A DNA stretch of 45,625 nt, from IMG/VR virus record IMGVR_UViG_3300031999_000047, positions 1-45,625 of that record; one strand, written 5' to 3'. A program made the translations under genes and the position numbers. The notes under the pieces were generated by a model. The model made no database searches and had not been told where the DNA came from. It saw only the letters and a list, made by a program, of their open reading frames with translations. The DNA comes from a virus. Of the stretch, positions 1-5,874 are shown in pieces; position 1 is the stretch's first letter, and the number at the start of each line of letters is the position of its first letter.

Positions 1-235
1 GCAGGAGTATACCCACAAAGTAATGATGTCCCAGGCTCGTAAGATATGTGATCGCAAGGAATGCCCGCTTGACACTAAGGAGTCGGCAGGCACTCCCACC
101 AACAGCGATTATGCGGCGGCGCTCAAGTTGTACTTATCATATCGTGAGACTGTTGCTTTGGCCGACATGCCATTTTCATTTGAGGACTGGTGTAAGCAGC
201 GCCTCAATTCGGCCAAAGCGCCGAACTGCGCATAA
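1..235 (+). CDS. Cassette ORF 3, 3' part (continues from 45561 across the window ends)
   Basis: The frame starting at base 2 is open to the stop at 233-235. Its upstream half is the ORF that starts at ATG 45561, runs off the window end in frame, and together gives 99 residues. Read alone, a 70-residue ORF could start at the ATG at 23. The product is not recognised: it is mixed polar and aromatic, with a Cys-containing stretch (KICDRKECP) and no membrane segment. The last third overlaps the attC-like site at 97-250, as in the other cassettes. In-frame continuity across the ends is the main evidence that the contig is circular. Confidence 0.65.
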   Translation, partial: QEYTHKVMMSQARKICDRKECPLDTKESAGTPTNSDYAAALKLYLSYRETVALADMPFSFEDWCKQRLNSAKAPNCA

Positions 236-250
236 TTGCAACCGTTGCAC
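97..250 (+). repeat. attC-like site 3
   Basis: R'' CACCAAC (97-103) is followed by a single A and L'' GCGATTATGCG (105-115). L' CGCATAATTGC (229-239) is followed by spacer AACC and R' GTTGCAC (244-250). The L arms pair fully with one G-T wobble, and an inner stem pairs GGCGCT with AGCGCC. The stop codon of cassette ORF 3 lies inside L'. Confidence 0.65.
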
Positions 251-290
251 GCAATACCGGGGCAACCAATTTATAGGCGCGCGCGGGAAA
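244..290 (+). repeat. Cassette leader, identical copy at 4984-5030
   Basis: About 47 bases from the R' core through the leader are identical in the two beta-class methyltransferase cassettes (244-290 and 4984-5030). Related but diverged leaders follow most other R' cores: a GCAAT motif just after the core, then TTATAGG or TTGTA(A/G)G about 30 bases on, then the Shine-Dalgarno. Confidence 0.8.
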
Positions 291-301
291 AGACAAATGC
301 A

Positions 302-1009
302 ATGAAACCATACTATCAAGACACATACTGCACTATTTACAACGGCGACTGCCGCGACGTGCTTCCGTTGCTGTCTCCGATGGACTTGGTTCTCACCGAT
401 CCGCCGTATGGAATCGGAGATCGGATGCAAGGTGGGACGTGGGGTGCAAAAGAGAAGTACGCCGACTTTCGCAAGTGGGACGTAGCACCGTTGCCGGAAA
501 CCCTCGCTGCCGTCTGTGCGCTTGGCCGTCAGGTTATTGTGTGGGGTGGCAACTACTTTGCGCTTGGCCCGTCTCGTTGCTGGCTTGTGTGGGACAAGCG
601 GAACGCGGTTCCGACAATGGCAGATTGTGAGCTTGCGTGGACAAATCTTGACAAACCCGCCAAGCGCCTTTCTTTGGGCGTCGGCGTGCACGTTCACGGG
701 CACCCCACGGAAAAGCCTTTGCCGCTTTTTGCTTGGTGCATATCGCAGGCCGTGGACGTGCGTACTATCGTGGATCCATTCATGGGCTCCGGGACTTCGC
801 TTCGTGCGGCAAAGAATCGGTGCATCCGTTCTATCGGGATTGAGGTTGATGAGCGGTATTGTGAGATTGCAGCGTCGCGGTTGTCGCAAGAGTCGCTAAA
901 TTTCAGACAAGACGAAGACGCGCGCGCAGGACAGGGGGAGTGCCCCGGTACAGCGTGCAACAGCGGTAGAGATGCCATGCCGCTGGACATTTTTGAAGGG
1001 GTTCAGTAG
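302..1009 (+). CDS. Orphan DNA methyltransferase, beta-class (N6-adenine or N4-cytosine)
   Basis: The 235-residue product carries the SAM-dependent amino-methyltransferase motifs in beta-class order: DPPYG at 33-37 (catalytic motif IV), HPTEKP at 134-139, and DPFMGSG at 158-164 (SAM-binding motif I) near the C-terminus. It should methylate a specific DNA sequence; the target cannot be read. No endonuclease gene is nearby, so protection from host restriction is the natural inference. ATG 302 follows the cassette leader; an upstream in-frame start at 236 would lie within the recombination site and is rejected. The last 30 or so residues are encoded by sequence shared with the second methyltransferase (5044-5841) and by the attC-like site. 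Confidence 0.88.
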   Translation: MKPYYQDTYCTIYNGDCRDVLPLLSPMDLVLTDPPYGIGDRMQGGTWGAKEKYADFRKWDVAPLPETLAAVCALGRQVIVWGGNYFALGPSRCWLVWDKRNAVPTMADCELAWTNLDKPAKRLSLGVGVHVHGHPTEKPLPLFAWCISQAVDVRTIVDPFMGSGTSLRAAKNRCIRSIGIEVDERYCEIAASRLSQESLNFRQDEDARAGQGECPGTACNSGRDAMPLDIFEGVQ

Positions 1010-1041
1010 GCGGCACGGCACCCGTACCGCAAACGTTGCAA
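955..1041 (+). repeat. attC-like site 4
   Basis: R'' GTGCAAC (955-961), single A, L'' GCGGTA (963-968); L' TACCGC (1025-1030), spacer AAAC, R' GTTGCAA (1035-1041). An inner stem pairs 973-982 with 1010-1019 at 9 of 10 positions. The methyltransferase stop codon lies in the loop region. This is one of the clearest sites. Confidence 0.75.
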
Positions 1042-1088
1042 TTTGTAAATCTTTTTGATTTATAGGTTGCGCCTAAGAAAGGAACATT

Positions 1089-1256
1089 ATGCCCACTGTG
1101 AATATGTTTTACGATAAAAATGGTGTGTTGCGTAGTGGTTGGACTGGTAAGGAGATTCGGTGTGGTAAAATTCCACCGCCTCCTCCTCCTCCACCACCGC
1201 CGAAGAAGGCGCAACAGTACATTAAGGTAGATTTACAAACAATAACCAACACGTAA
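1089..1256 (+). CDS. Small cassette ORF with deca-proline tract (55 aa)
   Basis: ATG 1089 follows a leader with GAAAGGAAC as ribosome-binding site. The product starts MPTVNMFYDKNGVLRSGWTG, has ten consecutive prolines at 29-38, then KKAQQYIKVDLQTITNT. Such a proline run would form a stiff linker and normally needs EF-P for translation. There is no recognisable domain, signal peptide or membrane segment. The stop codon lies within the left arm of the attC-like site at 1244-1306, the normal arrangement in this array. Confidence 0.6.
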   Translation: MPTVNMFYDKNGVLRSGWTGKEIRCGKIPPPPPPPPPPKKAQQYIKVDLQTITNT

Positions 1257-1306
1257 AGTATGTCATTTGCAAAGCCAAACGAACATACATTTACGAAACG
1301 TTGTGC
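1244..1306 (+). repeat. attC-like site 5
   Basis: R'' AACCAAC (1244-1250), single A, L'' CGTAAAGTATGT (1252-1263); L' ACATACATTTACG (1283-1295), spacer AAAC, R' GTTGTGC (1300-1306). L'' and L' pair over 12 bases with one extra base in L', the extrahelical-base signature. Confidence 0.75.
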
Positions 1307-1343
1307 ACAATGGGCGCGGAACCATATTGTAAAGGAGCGCTTT

Positions 1344-1643
1344 ATGCAGTATCGGAGTGAGGCGTATTCTTGCCCTCTCGATGAGGCGAGGCAACATTGG
1401 ATTGATTATCTCAATGATCACGACTCTATAGCCATTGAATTATGTGCTCAATTTACTGTGGATGCTATTAACGACGCGCTCCTTAAGAGGGTGGAGTCCG
1501 CGCCCACAGACGCACAACAACCGCAGCCCAAAATTTGCCCCTGCTTTATCGATGGTGCGGGGTGTGTTATCCAAGAAACAACCATGTTGTGCTACGGTAA
1601 GCCGTGCGTGCTCGAACGGGGCAAACTATCGGGCGTGCGGTGA
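1344..1643 (+). CDS. Cassette ORF 6, unknown (99 aa)
   Basis: ATG 1344 is preceded by AAAGGAG at 1331-1337. The frame is open back to 1260, but that start lies inside the previous recombination site, so the internal ATG is chosen. The N-terminal half looks helical and acidic (EARQHWIDYLNDHDSIAIEL). The C-terminal third has five Cys residues (CPCFIDGAGC, LCYGKPC) that could bind metal, and it is encoded within the attC-like site. No known family is recognised. Confidence 0.65.
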   Translation: MQYRSEAYSCPLDEARQHWIDYLNDHDSIAIELCAQFTVDAINDALLKRVESAPTDAQQPQPKICPCFIDGAGCVIQETTMLCYGKPCVLERGKLSGVR

Positions 1644-1652
1644 ACGTTAGGT
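1512..1652 (+). repeat. attC-like site 6
   Basis: R'' GCACAAC (1512-1518), single A, L'' ACCGCAGCCC (1520-1529); L' GGGCGTGCGGT (1631-1641), spacer GAAC, R' GTTAGGT (1646-1652), which fits the integron core GTTRRRY exactly. One extra G sits in L'. An inner stem pairs TTTGCCCC (1534-1541) with GGGGCAAA (1618-1625). Confidence 0.78.
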
Positions 1653-1691
1653 GCCACTCCGTTCGCTCTTTACGTATTGATAGGAGGCGCA

Positions 1692-1934
1692 ATGTGTAAC
1701 GGTCATCTATGCGACGAATGCAAAAAGTTTGTCGATGTTGAGGATATCGGAATGATACTGTGTAGTAATTGCGCCTCTAAAGCAGAGGAATCCGCTCGCT
1801 CCGCAGCACCTAACAGCGCTATGGATGCCATTGCCGCGCTTGCCGACAAGTGGTGTGATGCGACTAATCAGCCGGATAGTATATGCGTGGCATTGTATCA
1901 GTTTACAAAATGGGCGCGGCAACAGCACCAGTAG
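1692..1934 (+). CDS. Small zinc-ribbon-like cassette protein (80 aa)
   Basis: ATG 1692 follows TAGGAGGC. The N-terminus has two CxxC pairs (Cys7/10 and Cys24/27) separated by 13 residues, the spacing of a zinc ribbon. The rest is a predicted helical segment (AMDAIAALADKWCDATNQPD) with no known domain. It might bind nucleic acid or protein, but the sequence does not say which. The start at 1677 is in frame but would skip the good Shine-Dalgarno. The 3' half of the gene is the attC-like site at 1808-1949. Confidence 0.65.
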   Translation: MCNGHLCDECKKFVDVEDIGMILCSNCASKAEESARSAAPNSAMDAIAALADKWCDATNQPDSICVALYQFTKWARQQHQ

Positions 1935-1949
1935 CGCGAACCGTTAGAG
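1808..1949 (+). repeat. attC-like site 7
   Basis: R'' ACCTAAC (1808-1814) fits the classical RYYYAAC box. Then single A and L'' GCGCTATGG (1816-1824); L' CCAGTAGCGC (1928-1937) with one extra G, spacer GAACC, R' GTTAGAG (1943-1949). An inner 9-bp stem pairs TTGCCGCGC (1831-1839) with GCGCGGCAA (1914-1922). Confidence 0.78.
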
Positions 1950-1991
1950 TACATGTTGGGAACTTCTGTGATTGTAGGCGCGGCAAAAAAC

Positions 1992-2221
1992 ATGCTCGGA
2001 GCCTTTTATGAGAGTGGATTCGACACCACTATGGCCTACCATTCGATAGAAACTATGGTAGGAGCCGCGCCAAACTTGTGGAGGTTCCCAACACGTCCTC
2101 TAACACCACAAGGGACGAAATTTGCACGCAGTGTGGCAACGGTGAGGTGCGAATTATTTTCGCGCATAGGCATTATCTCTATTGCCCGTATTGTGGGTAC
2201 AAACTGTCGCCCGTTGCGTAG
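1992..2221 (+). pseudogene. Frameshifted zinc-ribbon cassette ORF, paralogue of 4104-4343
   Basis: From ATG 1992 a frame reads MLGAFYESGFDTTMAYHSIE and on past 2080. The conserved zinc-ribbon C-terminus (RDEICTQCGNG, HYLYCPYCG, ending KLSPVA at the stop 2219-2221) is in a different frame, open from 2012 but without an ATG. The 4104-4343 cassette carries the same C-terminus in one frame. The simplest reading is an indel near 2060-2085 that split an ancestral gene. Translation from GTG 2078 would yield only the ribbon (47 aa), but no Shine-Dalgarno is seen there. Confidence 0.55.
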
Positions 2222-2230
2222 ACGTTGCAT
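2098..2230 (+). repeat. attC-like site 8 (nearly duplicated at 4220-4352)
   Basis: R'' CTCTAAC (2098-2104), single A, L'' CCACAAGGG (2106-2114); L' CCCGTTGCG (2210-2218), spacer TAGAC, R' GTTGCAT (2224-2230). It has the same length (133 bases) as site 11 and is highly similar through the loop, which encodes the zinc ribbon in both. Confidence 0.72.
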
Positions 2231-2300
2231 GCAATGCTGGCCTGCTTGAAATACTGAGGCGGCGGCTAAGATTCATGCCAGTAGGCATGGGAAGACAAAA

Positions 2301-3665
2301 ATGAGATTTGCAACAGTATGCAGCGGAATCGGAGCACCAGAGGTGGCATGGGCGCCAATGTACTGGACTCCTGTTTTTTGTTCCGAGATAGAACCTTTTC
2401 CGTGCGCCGTTCTGAATGTTCATCGCCCAGAGGTTCCAAATTACGGCGACATGAAAAAGTTTAAGGAGTGGCCCGATGCAACAGTTGAACTTATTTGCGC
2501 AGGAACACCTTGCCAGGCTTTCAGTGTCGCCGGATTGCGAAAGGGATTGGATGACCCTCGTGGCAACCTTACCCTCGTTTTCCTTGGCATCGTTCGGCGC
2601 TATAGCCCCAAGTGGGTGGTATGGGAGAACGTGCCCGGAGTCCTGTCAGATAAAACCGGAGCGTTTGGAGCCTTCCTTGGAGGGCTGGGGCAACTCGGGT
2701 ATGGGTTCGCTTACAGAATTTTGGACGCTCAATACTTTGGAGTTCCCCAGCGCCGCCGTCGCGTCTTCGTTGTCGGATGTTTTGGAAGTTGGCAAAGTGC
2801 CGCAGCGGTACTTTTTGAGCGCCACAGCTTGCAAGGGCATACTCCGCCGAGCAGAAAAAAGGGGCAAAAGCCTGCCGGAACAATTAGCGCGCGCACTAAG
2901 GGCGGTGGTGGACTCGGAACCGACTTCGATTTAGATGGCGGCTTGATTGCCCACTCATTACGCGCCGAAGGGTTCGACGCATCGGAAGACGGCACCGGGC
3001 GTGGTACTCCGCTTGTCATGGCGCACGGCCAAGGCAACGCTGAGATAGTCAGGGACGGCTCGCCGTCCCTGACATGCAACCATGAGGCACCTATTGCGTT
3101 TGCAGAGAATCAGCGCGGGGAAATACGGGAAATGCTCGAAAGCCCCGCGTTATCATCTGGTGGTGGCAAGCCGGGAAGCGGATATCCAGCAATCTGTTTC
3201 AAGGGCGGTCAAGGCGCAAAATCAAGAGGGCTTGGTATCGGAATTGAAATAGCGCCCACCTTGCCGAGTTCTGATTCTGGAAGCAATCGGGCTCCGGTGG
3301 TTTCTTTGCAGTCGGTCAATTGTCCAAGGCAGAGGAAGCAAAACGGAATCGGCATTTCAGAAAGTGATGTAATGTACTCGTGCACGTCCAGGGATTTACA
3401 CAGCATTCAGAGCGGAATGCAAGTTCGCCGACTCACGCCGAGAGAATGCGAACGGTTGCAGGGGTTCCCCGATGATTATACGCTGGTAAATCATCGCGGC
3501 AAACCGGCAGCAGATGGGCCACGATACAAAGCGCTGGGTAATTCGATGGCTGTTCCCGTTGTCCGGTGGATAGGCGAAAGAATCCAGGCAACCGGCACAC
3601 TCGGTGCCGGAAGAGCCGCCGCAGGAGAAAGCGGAACAGGCCAGCACAGCATGCAACAGCGGTAG
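2301..3665 (+). CDS. DNA (cytosine-5) methyltransferase
   Basis: The 454-residue product has the C5-methyltransferase motifs in order: SAM-binding FATVCSGIGAPEVA (3-16), catalytic PCQ loop with Cys71, ENVPG (109-113), and YFGVPQRRRR (145-154). A long variable target-recognition region follows, and a C-terminal motif GNSMAVPVVRWIGERI. It transfers methyl to C5 of cytosine in a specific site. With no endonuclease beside it, it is probably an orphan anti-restriction enzyme. The cassette leader precedes ATG 2301, though the ribosome-binding site (GGGAAG) is modest. The last residues (about GESGTGQHSMQQR) are encoded by the attC-like site. A second, overlapping gene occupies 2476-2934 in another frame. 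Confidence 0.93.
   Translation: MRFATVCSGIGAPEVAWAPMYWTPVFCSEIEPFPCAVLNVHRPEVPNYGDMKKFKEWPDATVELICAGTPCQAFSVAGLRKGLDDPRGNLTLVFLGIVRRYSPKWVVWENVPGVLSDKTGAFGAFLGGLGQLGYGFAYRILDAQYFGVPQRRRRVFVVGCFGSWQSAAAVLFERHSLQGHTPPSRKKGQKPAGTISARTKGGGGLGTDFDLDGGLIAHSLRAEGFDASEDGTGRGTPLVMAHGQGNAEIVRDGSPSLTCNHEAPIAFAENQRGEIREMLESPALSSGGGKPGSGYPAICFKGGQGAKSRGLGIGIEIAPTLPSSDSGSNRAPVVSLQSVNCPRQRKQNGIGISESDVMYSCTSRDLHSIQSGMQVRRLTPRECERLQGFPDDYTLVNHRGKPAADGPRYKALGNSMAVPVVRWIGERIQATGTLGAGRAAAGESGTGQHSMQQR
2476..2934 (+). CDS. Overprinted ORF inside the cytosine methyltransferase gene (152 aa)
   Basis: This ORF lies wholly within 2301-3665 in a different frame. ATG 2476 has AAGGAG at 2462-2467, ideally spaced. The protein has unbiased composition and a strongly protein-like C-terminus, for example FWTLNTLEFPSAA, SSLSDVLEVGKVPQRYFLS and ACKGILRRAEKRGKSLPEQL. 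From memory, similar proteins ending in SDILE, P-RYFLS and GILRRAEKRGK motifs are common unnamed phage proteins near cytosine methyltransferases, which argues for a real overprinted gene. It overlaps the methyltransferase region from the PCQ motif to the variable domain. Function is unknown; coupling to methyltransferase expression is a guess. Confidence 0.55.
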   Translation: MQQLNLFAQEHLARLSVSPDCERDWMTLVATLPSFSLASFGAIAPSGWYGRTCPESCQIKPERLEPSLEGWGNSGMGSLTEFWTLNTLEFPSAAVASSLSDVLEVGKVPQRYFLSATACKGILRRAEKRGKSLPEQLARALRAVVDSEPTSI

Positions 3666-3738
3666 TTTGCAATAACCGCTTGACACGTAGTAAAAATCTC
3701 ATAGGCGGTTACAGCAAACAGTACCGCAAACGTTATAC
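3651..3738 (+). repeat. attC-like site 9
   Basis: R'' ATGCAAC (3651-3657), single A, L'' GCGGTA (3659-3664); L' TACCGC (3722-3727), spacer AAAC, R' GTTATAC (3732-3738). Inner stems pair GTTTGC with GCAAAC and TAACCGC (3673-3679) with GCGGTTA (3705-3711), giving a long near-continuous hairpin. Confidence 0.78.
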
Positions 3739-3775
3739 GCAATTCGTCAACCGACCATATTAGGAGGCGGCGCTA

Positions 3776-4033
3776 ATGCACGAGAGATTAGAGGTTATCC
3801 ACCAGCATTACAAACCACATGGCGTCCGTGATTCAACCGGATTTCTATTTTTCTTTCCACAAGTTACGAAGTATCCCGGCCAAGAACGCCGGTATCGTGA
3901 TGAAATATTCGAGCAGTTTGAATTGGCAGATTTTCTTGTCAACGCACTTCGGGGCCGCGCCGCTGAAAATCATGGAGCGGTTGACGAACAGCGTATAACA
4001 GGCCAAGCACAAAACTCGGCTGACAAGGGGTAA
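3776..4033 (+). CDS. Cassette ORF 10, unknown (85 aa)
   Basis: ATG 3776 follows TAGGAGGCGGCGCTA. The product is a soluble small protein beginning MHERLEVIHQHYKPHGVRDS, with an aromatic stretch (GFLFFFPQVTKYPGQERRYR) and an acidic helix (DEIFEQFELADFLVNALRG). No domain is recognised. The C-terminal tail from about residue 73 is encoded within the following recombination site and is probably not part of the functional fold. Confidence 0.62.
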   Translation: MHERLEVIHQHYKPHGVRDSTGFLFFFPQVTKYPGQERRYRDEIFEQFELADFLVNALRGRAAENHGAVDEQRITGQAQNSADKG

Positions 4034-4076
4034 GGGTTTGTAGGCCGCGCTTCGTGCGTTGGCCATTCCGTTGACA
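3993..4076 (+). repeat. attC-like site 10
   Basis: R'' GTATAAC (3993-3999), single A, L'' GGCCAAGCAC (4001-4010); L' GTGCGTTGGCC (4054-4064) with one extra G, spacer ATTCC, R' GTTGACA (4070-4076). The L arms pair perfectly apart from the extra base. Confidence 0.75.
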
Positions 4077-4103
4077 TACGCGATTCTATGGAGGTTATAG
4101 CAC

Positions 4104-4343
4104 ATGGCTTTGAAGCTGAGTGGCCCTTGCGGTAGTTGCGCGATCTACGATGAGTGTGAGAGTTCTATTATCGGTGGTGCGCCGCCATGTGCAATACTGG
4201 CGGAGGAATCGCGCACGCCAACCAACACCGCAAGGGACGAAATTTGCACGCAGTGTGGCAACGGTGGGTTGCGAATTGTTTTCGCGCATAGGCATTATCT
4301 CTATTGCCCGTATTGTGGGTGCAAACTGTCGCCCGTTGCGTAG
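4104..4343 (+). CDS. Cys-rich zinc-ribbon cassette protein (79 aa)
   Basis: ATG 4104 follows GGAGG at 4090-4094. The N-terminal half has Cys9, 12, 18 and 29. The C-terminal half has CxxC pairs at Cys48/51 and Cys68/71, a typical zinc ribbon. The C-terminal ribbon is encoded entirely inside attC-like site 11 and is shared with the frameshifted cassette at 1992-2221, so the recombination site itself supplies a protein domain. The role is unknown; a small nucleic-acid or protein-binding ribbon is the most that can be said. Confidence 0.65.
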   Translation: MALKLSGPCGSCAIYDECESSIIGGAPPCAILAEESRTPTNTARDEICTQCGNGGLRIVFAHRHYLYCPYCGCKLSPVA

Positions 4344-4352
4344 ACGTTATGC
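4220..4352 (+). repeat. attC-like site 11
   Basis: R'' AACCAAC (4220-4226), single A, L'' CCGCAAGGG (4228-4236); L' CCCGTTGCG (4332-4340) with one extra G, spacer TAGAC, R' GTTATGC (4346-4352). An inner stem pairs TTTGCAC with GTGCAAA. It is a near copy of site 8. Confidence 0.76.
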
Positions 4353-4379
4353 AAAATGTCAACCTTTGGAGAATTATAT

Positions 4380-4604
4380 ATGGCGGCAAAAACATTTGAG
4401 CAGTGGTGGGAGTCAATGGAACGTGAACCTTTAACGTATAGTTATGAGCATGCTAAAGAGGGGTGGAATGCCGCCATAAAAAATATTGAAGCGGTTGCCA
4501 CTTCGCACAACAAACAAAGCGCGCCATTACTTTGCCGCAACGTAGAGTGTGACCATTGTAGGTGTATTTGCCTTACGCAAAAATGTGATTATTTCAAGGG
4601 GTAA
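4380..4604 (+). CDS. Cassette ORF 12, unknown (74 aa)
   Basis: The start is set at ATG 4380, since GGAG at 4367-4370 is well placed for it. The in-frame ATG at 4356 is only four bases after the recombination core and has no ribosome-binding site. The product begins MAAKTFEQWWESMEREPLTY and looks helical, then has a C-terminal Cys-rich tail with five Cys in about 17 residues that lies inside the attC-like site. No family is recognised. Confidence 0.62.
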   Translation: MAAKTFEQWWESMEREPLTYSYEHAKEGWNAAIKNIEAVATSHNKQSAPLLCRNVECDHCRCICLTQKCDYFKG

Positions 4605-4630
4605 CGGCGTACATTTGTCGGACGTTGTGC
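4505..4630 (+). repeat. attC-like site 12
   Basis: R'' GCACAAC (4505-4511) is exactly complementary to R' GTTGTGC (4624-4630). A single A follows R''; short L arms pair ACAAA with TTTGT; the right spacer is GGAC. An inner stem pairs CCATTAC with GTAACGG at 6 of 7 positions. Confidence 0.68.
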
Positions 4631-4684
4631 GCAATTGCCCGGCAACCATGTTATAGGCGGCTGGGCTAACATTGGAGGTATCAA

Positions 4685-4981
4685 GTGAGTGGTAGTCATT
4701 ATAAGCAGGTGTGTGAGCAGTGCGGTGGTGTAATTGCCCAATGTAGGTGTATGTCGTGTGACAAGGCAGTCGTTGTCAAGGGGCTCTGTGCCAAGTGCGC
4801 CGCCCAGCCGCAGGACAAGGGGAGTGCCGGGCAACAGTCCGGCGAAGCGCCCGTGCAACACCGCAAGGCAAAAAGTTTGCGCTGCTCTACGTGTGGCTGG
4901 GAAGTCTGTTTGCAAAGGGATTGCCTTAAACAAAAGGTGGCCTGTTCTCGGTGGAAGCGCAAACCTTCTGCCGTTGCGTAA
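4685..4981 (+). CDS. Cys-rich cassette protein with multiple zinc-ribbon pairs (98 aa)
   Basis: The start is GTG 4685, with GGAGG at 4674-4678. The product has many CxxC-like pairs: Cys10/13, Cys20/22/25, Cys35/38, Cys67/70 and a last cluster Cys75/80/87. The first half resembles a double zinc ribbon (EQCGGVIAQCRCMSCDK). The middle is low-complexity Gln/Gly/Lys, and the C-terminal third is encoded by the recombination site. No enzyme motif is visible; structural zinc binding is the likely common theme of this and the neighbouring small cassettes. Confidence 0.65.
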   Translation: MSGSHYKQVCEQCGGVIAQCRCMSCDKAVVVKGLCAKCAAQPQDKGSAGQQSGEAPVQHRKAKSLRCSTCGWEVCLQRDCLKQKVACSRWKRKPSAVA

Positions 4982-4990
4982 ACGTTGCAC
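4853..4990 (+). repeat. attC-like site 13
   Basis: R'' GTGCAAC (4853-4859) is exactly complementary to R' GTTGCAC (4984-4990). Single A follows R''; L'' CGCAAGGCA (4862-4870); L' TGCCGTTGCG (4969-4978) with one extra G; spacer TAAAC. An inner stem pairs GTTTGCGC with GCGCAAAC. Confidence 0.78.
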
Positions 4991-5043
4991 GCAATACCGG
5001 GGCAACCAATTTATAGGCGCGCGCGGGAACCAAAACAAAAGCA

Positions 5044-5841
5044 ATGAAGACAGAAAAACTATCAGACACCATCACCATCATCAACGCGGACTGCTATGCG
5101 TTGCTTGATTCGTGGCCGTCTGATGCTGCGCTTGTCACAGACCCGCCATATGGGATCAGCTATTCGCGGAGTCAAGATATGCGTATGCGCCAGATACTTC
5201 CTGGGCGTACACCAATGGCGTTTGGAAGGAGTGCTGGAGATTGGAAGCAGATTCACGGAGACGACAAGCCATTTGACCCAACCCCTTTTTTGCGGTTCGC
5301 GACTGTGTGCTTATGGGGTGCAAATCACTATGCAAGTAAATTGCCGGATAAGAAAGGGTGGCTGATTTGGAATAAGCTCGCAGGGAAAACGCCGAGCTTT
5401 CAGTCAGATTGTGAACTTGCTTGGACAAACAAAGACACCCCGGCGCGCCTTTTCACATATTTATGGCGTGGTATCATGCGAGAGGGAGAGGAGCACATTA
5501 TGATTGGTGGTCCTAAATTACACCCAAACCAGAAGCCCGTTGCCCTTCTTGCGTGGTGTCTTGATATGTGCTGCATTCACAACGGCGTTGTGATTGACCC
5601 GTTCATGGGTAGCGGAAGCCTGGGCGTGGCTTGTCACCGTGCCGGGCTGAAATACATTGGCGTTGAAATCGACGAACAGCATTTTGAGACGGCTCGGCAA
5701 CGGCTTATGAATGAGCTTGCACAGACGAACCTTTTCAGACAAGACGAAGACGCGCGCGCAGGACAGGGGGAGTGCCCCGGTACAGCGCGCAACAGCGCAA
5801 GCCCAAAAGCTGCGCAGGAAGTTTTGGAATTGGGATTATAG
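5044..5841 (+). CDS. Orphan DNA methyltransferase, beta-class (second copy)
   Basis: The 265-residue product has DPPYG (33-37), HPNQKP (160-165) and DPFMGSG (185-191), the same motif order as the enzyme at 302-1009, with a distinct central region. It probably methylates adenine N6 or cytosine N4 in a different site. The start at ATG 5044 is preceded by the leader identical to that of the first copy. About 60 bases encoding the FRQDEDARAGQGECPGTA tail are also nearly identical between the two genes (903-966 and 5733-5797). The cassettes therefore share both ends but differ in the middle, as expected if cargo was exchanged by recombination. Confidence 0.88.
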   Translation: MKTEKLSDTITIINADCYALLDSWPSDAALVTDPPYGISYSRSQDMRMRQILPGRTPMAFGRSAGDWKQIHGDDKPFDPTPFLRFATVCLWGANHYASKLPDKKGWLIWNKLAGKTPSFQSDCELAWTNKDTPARLFTYLWRGIMREGEEHIMIGGPKLHPNQKPVALLAWCLDMCCIHNGVVIDPFMGSGSLGVACHRAGLKYIGVEIDEQHFETARQRLMNELAQTNLFRQDEDARAGQGECPGTARNSASPKAAQEVLELGL

Positions 5842-5874
5842 GCGCAGCCTTCGGGCGTTGCGCAAACGTTGCAC
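5787..5874 (+). repeat. attC-like site 14
   Basis: R'' GCGCAAC (5787-5793), single A, L'' GCGCAAGCCC (5795-5804); L' GGGCGTTGCGC (5853-5863) with one extra G, spacer AAAC, R' GTTGCAC (5868-5874). An inner stem pairs GCTGCGC with GCGCAGC. Confidence 0.78.

Noticed and set aside
176-889. 237-codon minus-strand ORF opposite the first methyltransferase
   Set aside because: The plus strand has complete methyltransferase motifs and a proper leader; the minus frame has no ribosome-binding site and a biased Arg/Pro/His composition typical of an antisense shadow.
1260-1343. Upstream start for the ORF ending at 1643
   Set aside because: It lies inside the recombination site before the R' core; the ATG at 1344 has a good ribosome-binding site.
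97-5874. Reading the hairpin sites only as ordinary rho-independent terminators
   Set aside because: They lack T-runs after the stem, vary from 58 to 154 bases, and keep paired boxes and an AACGTT-type core at module borders, which terminators do not need.
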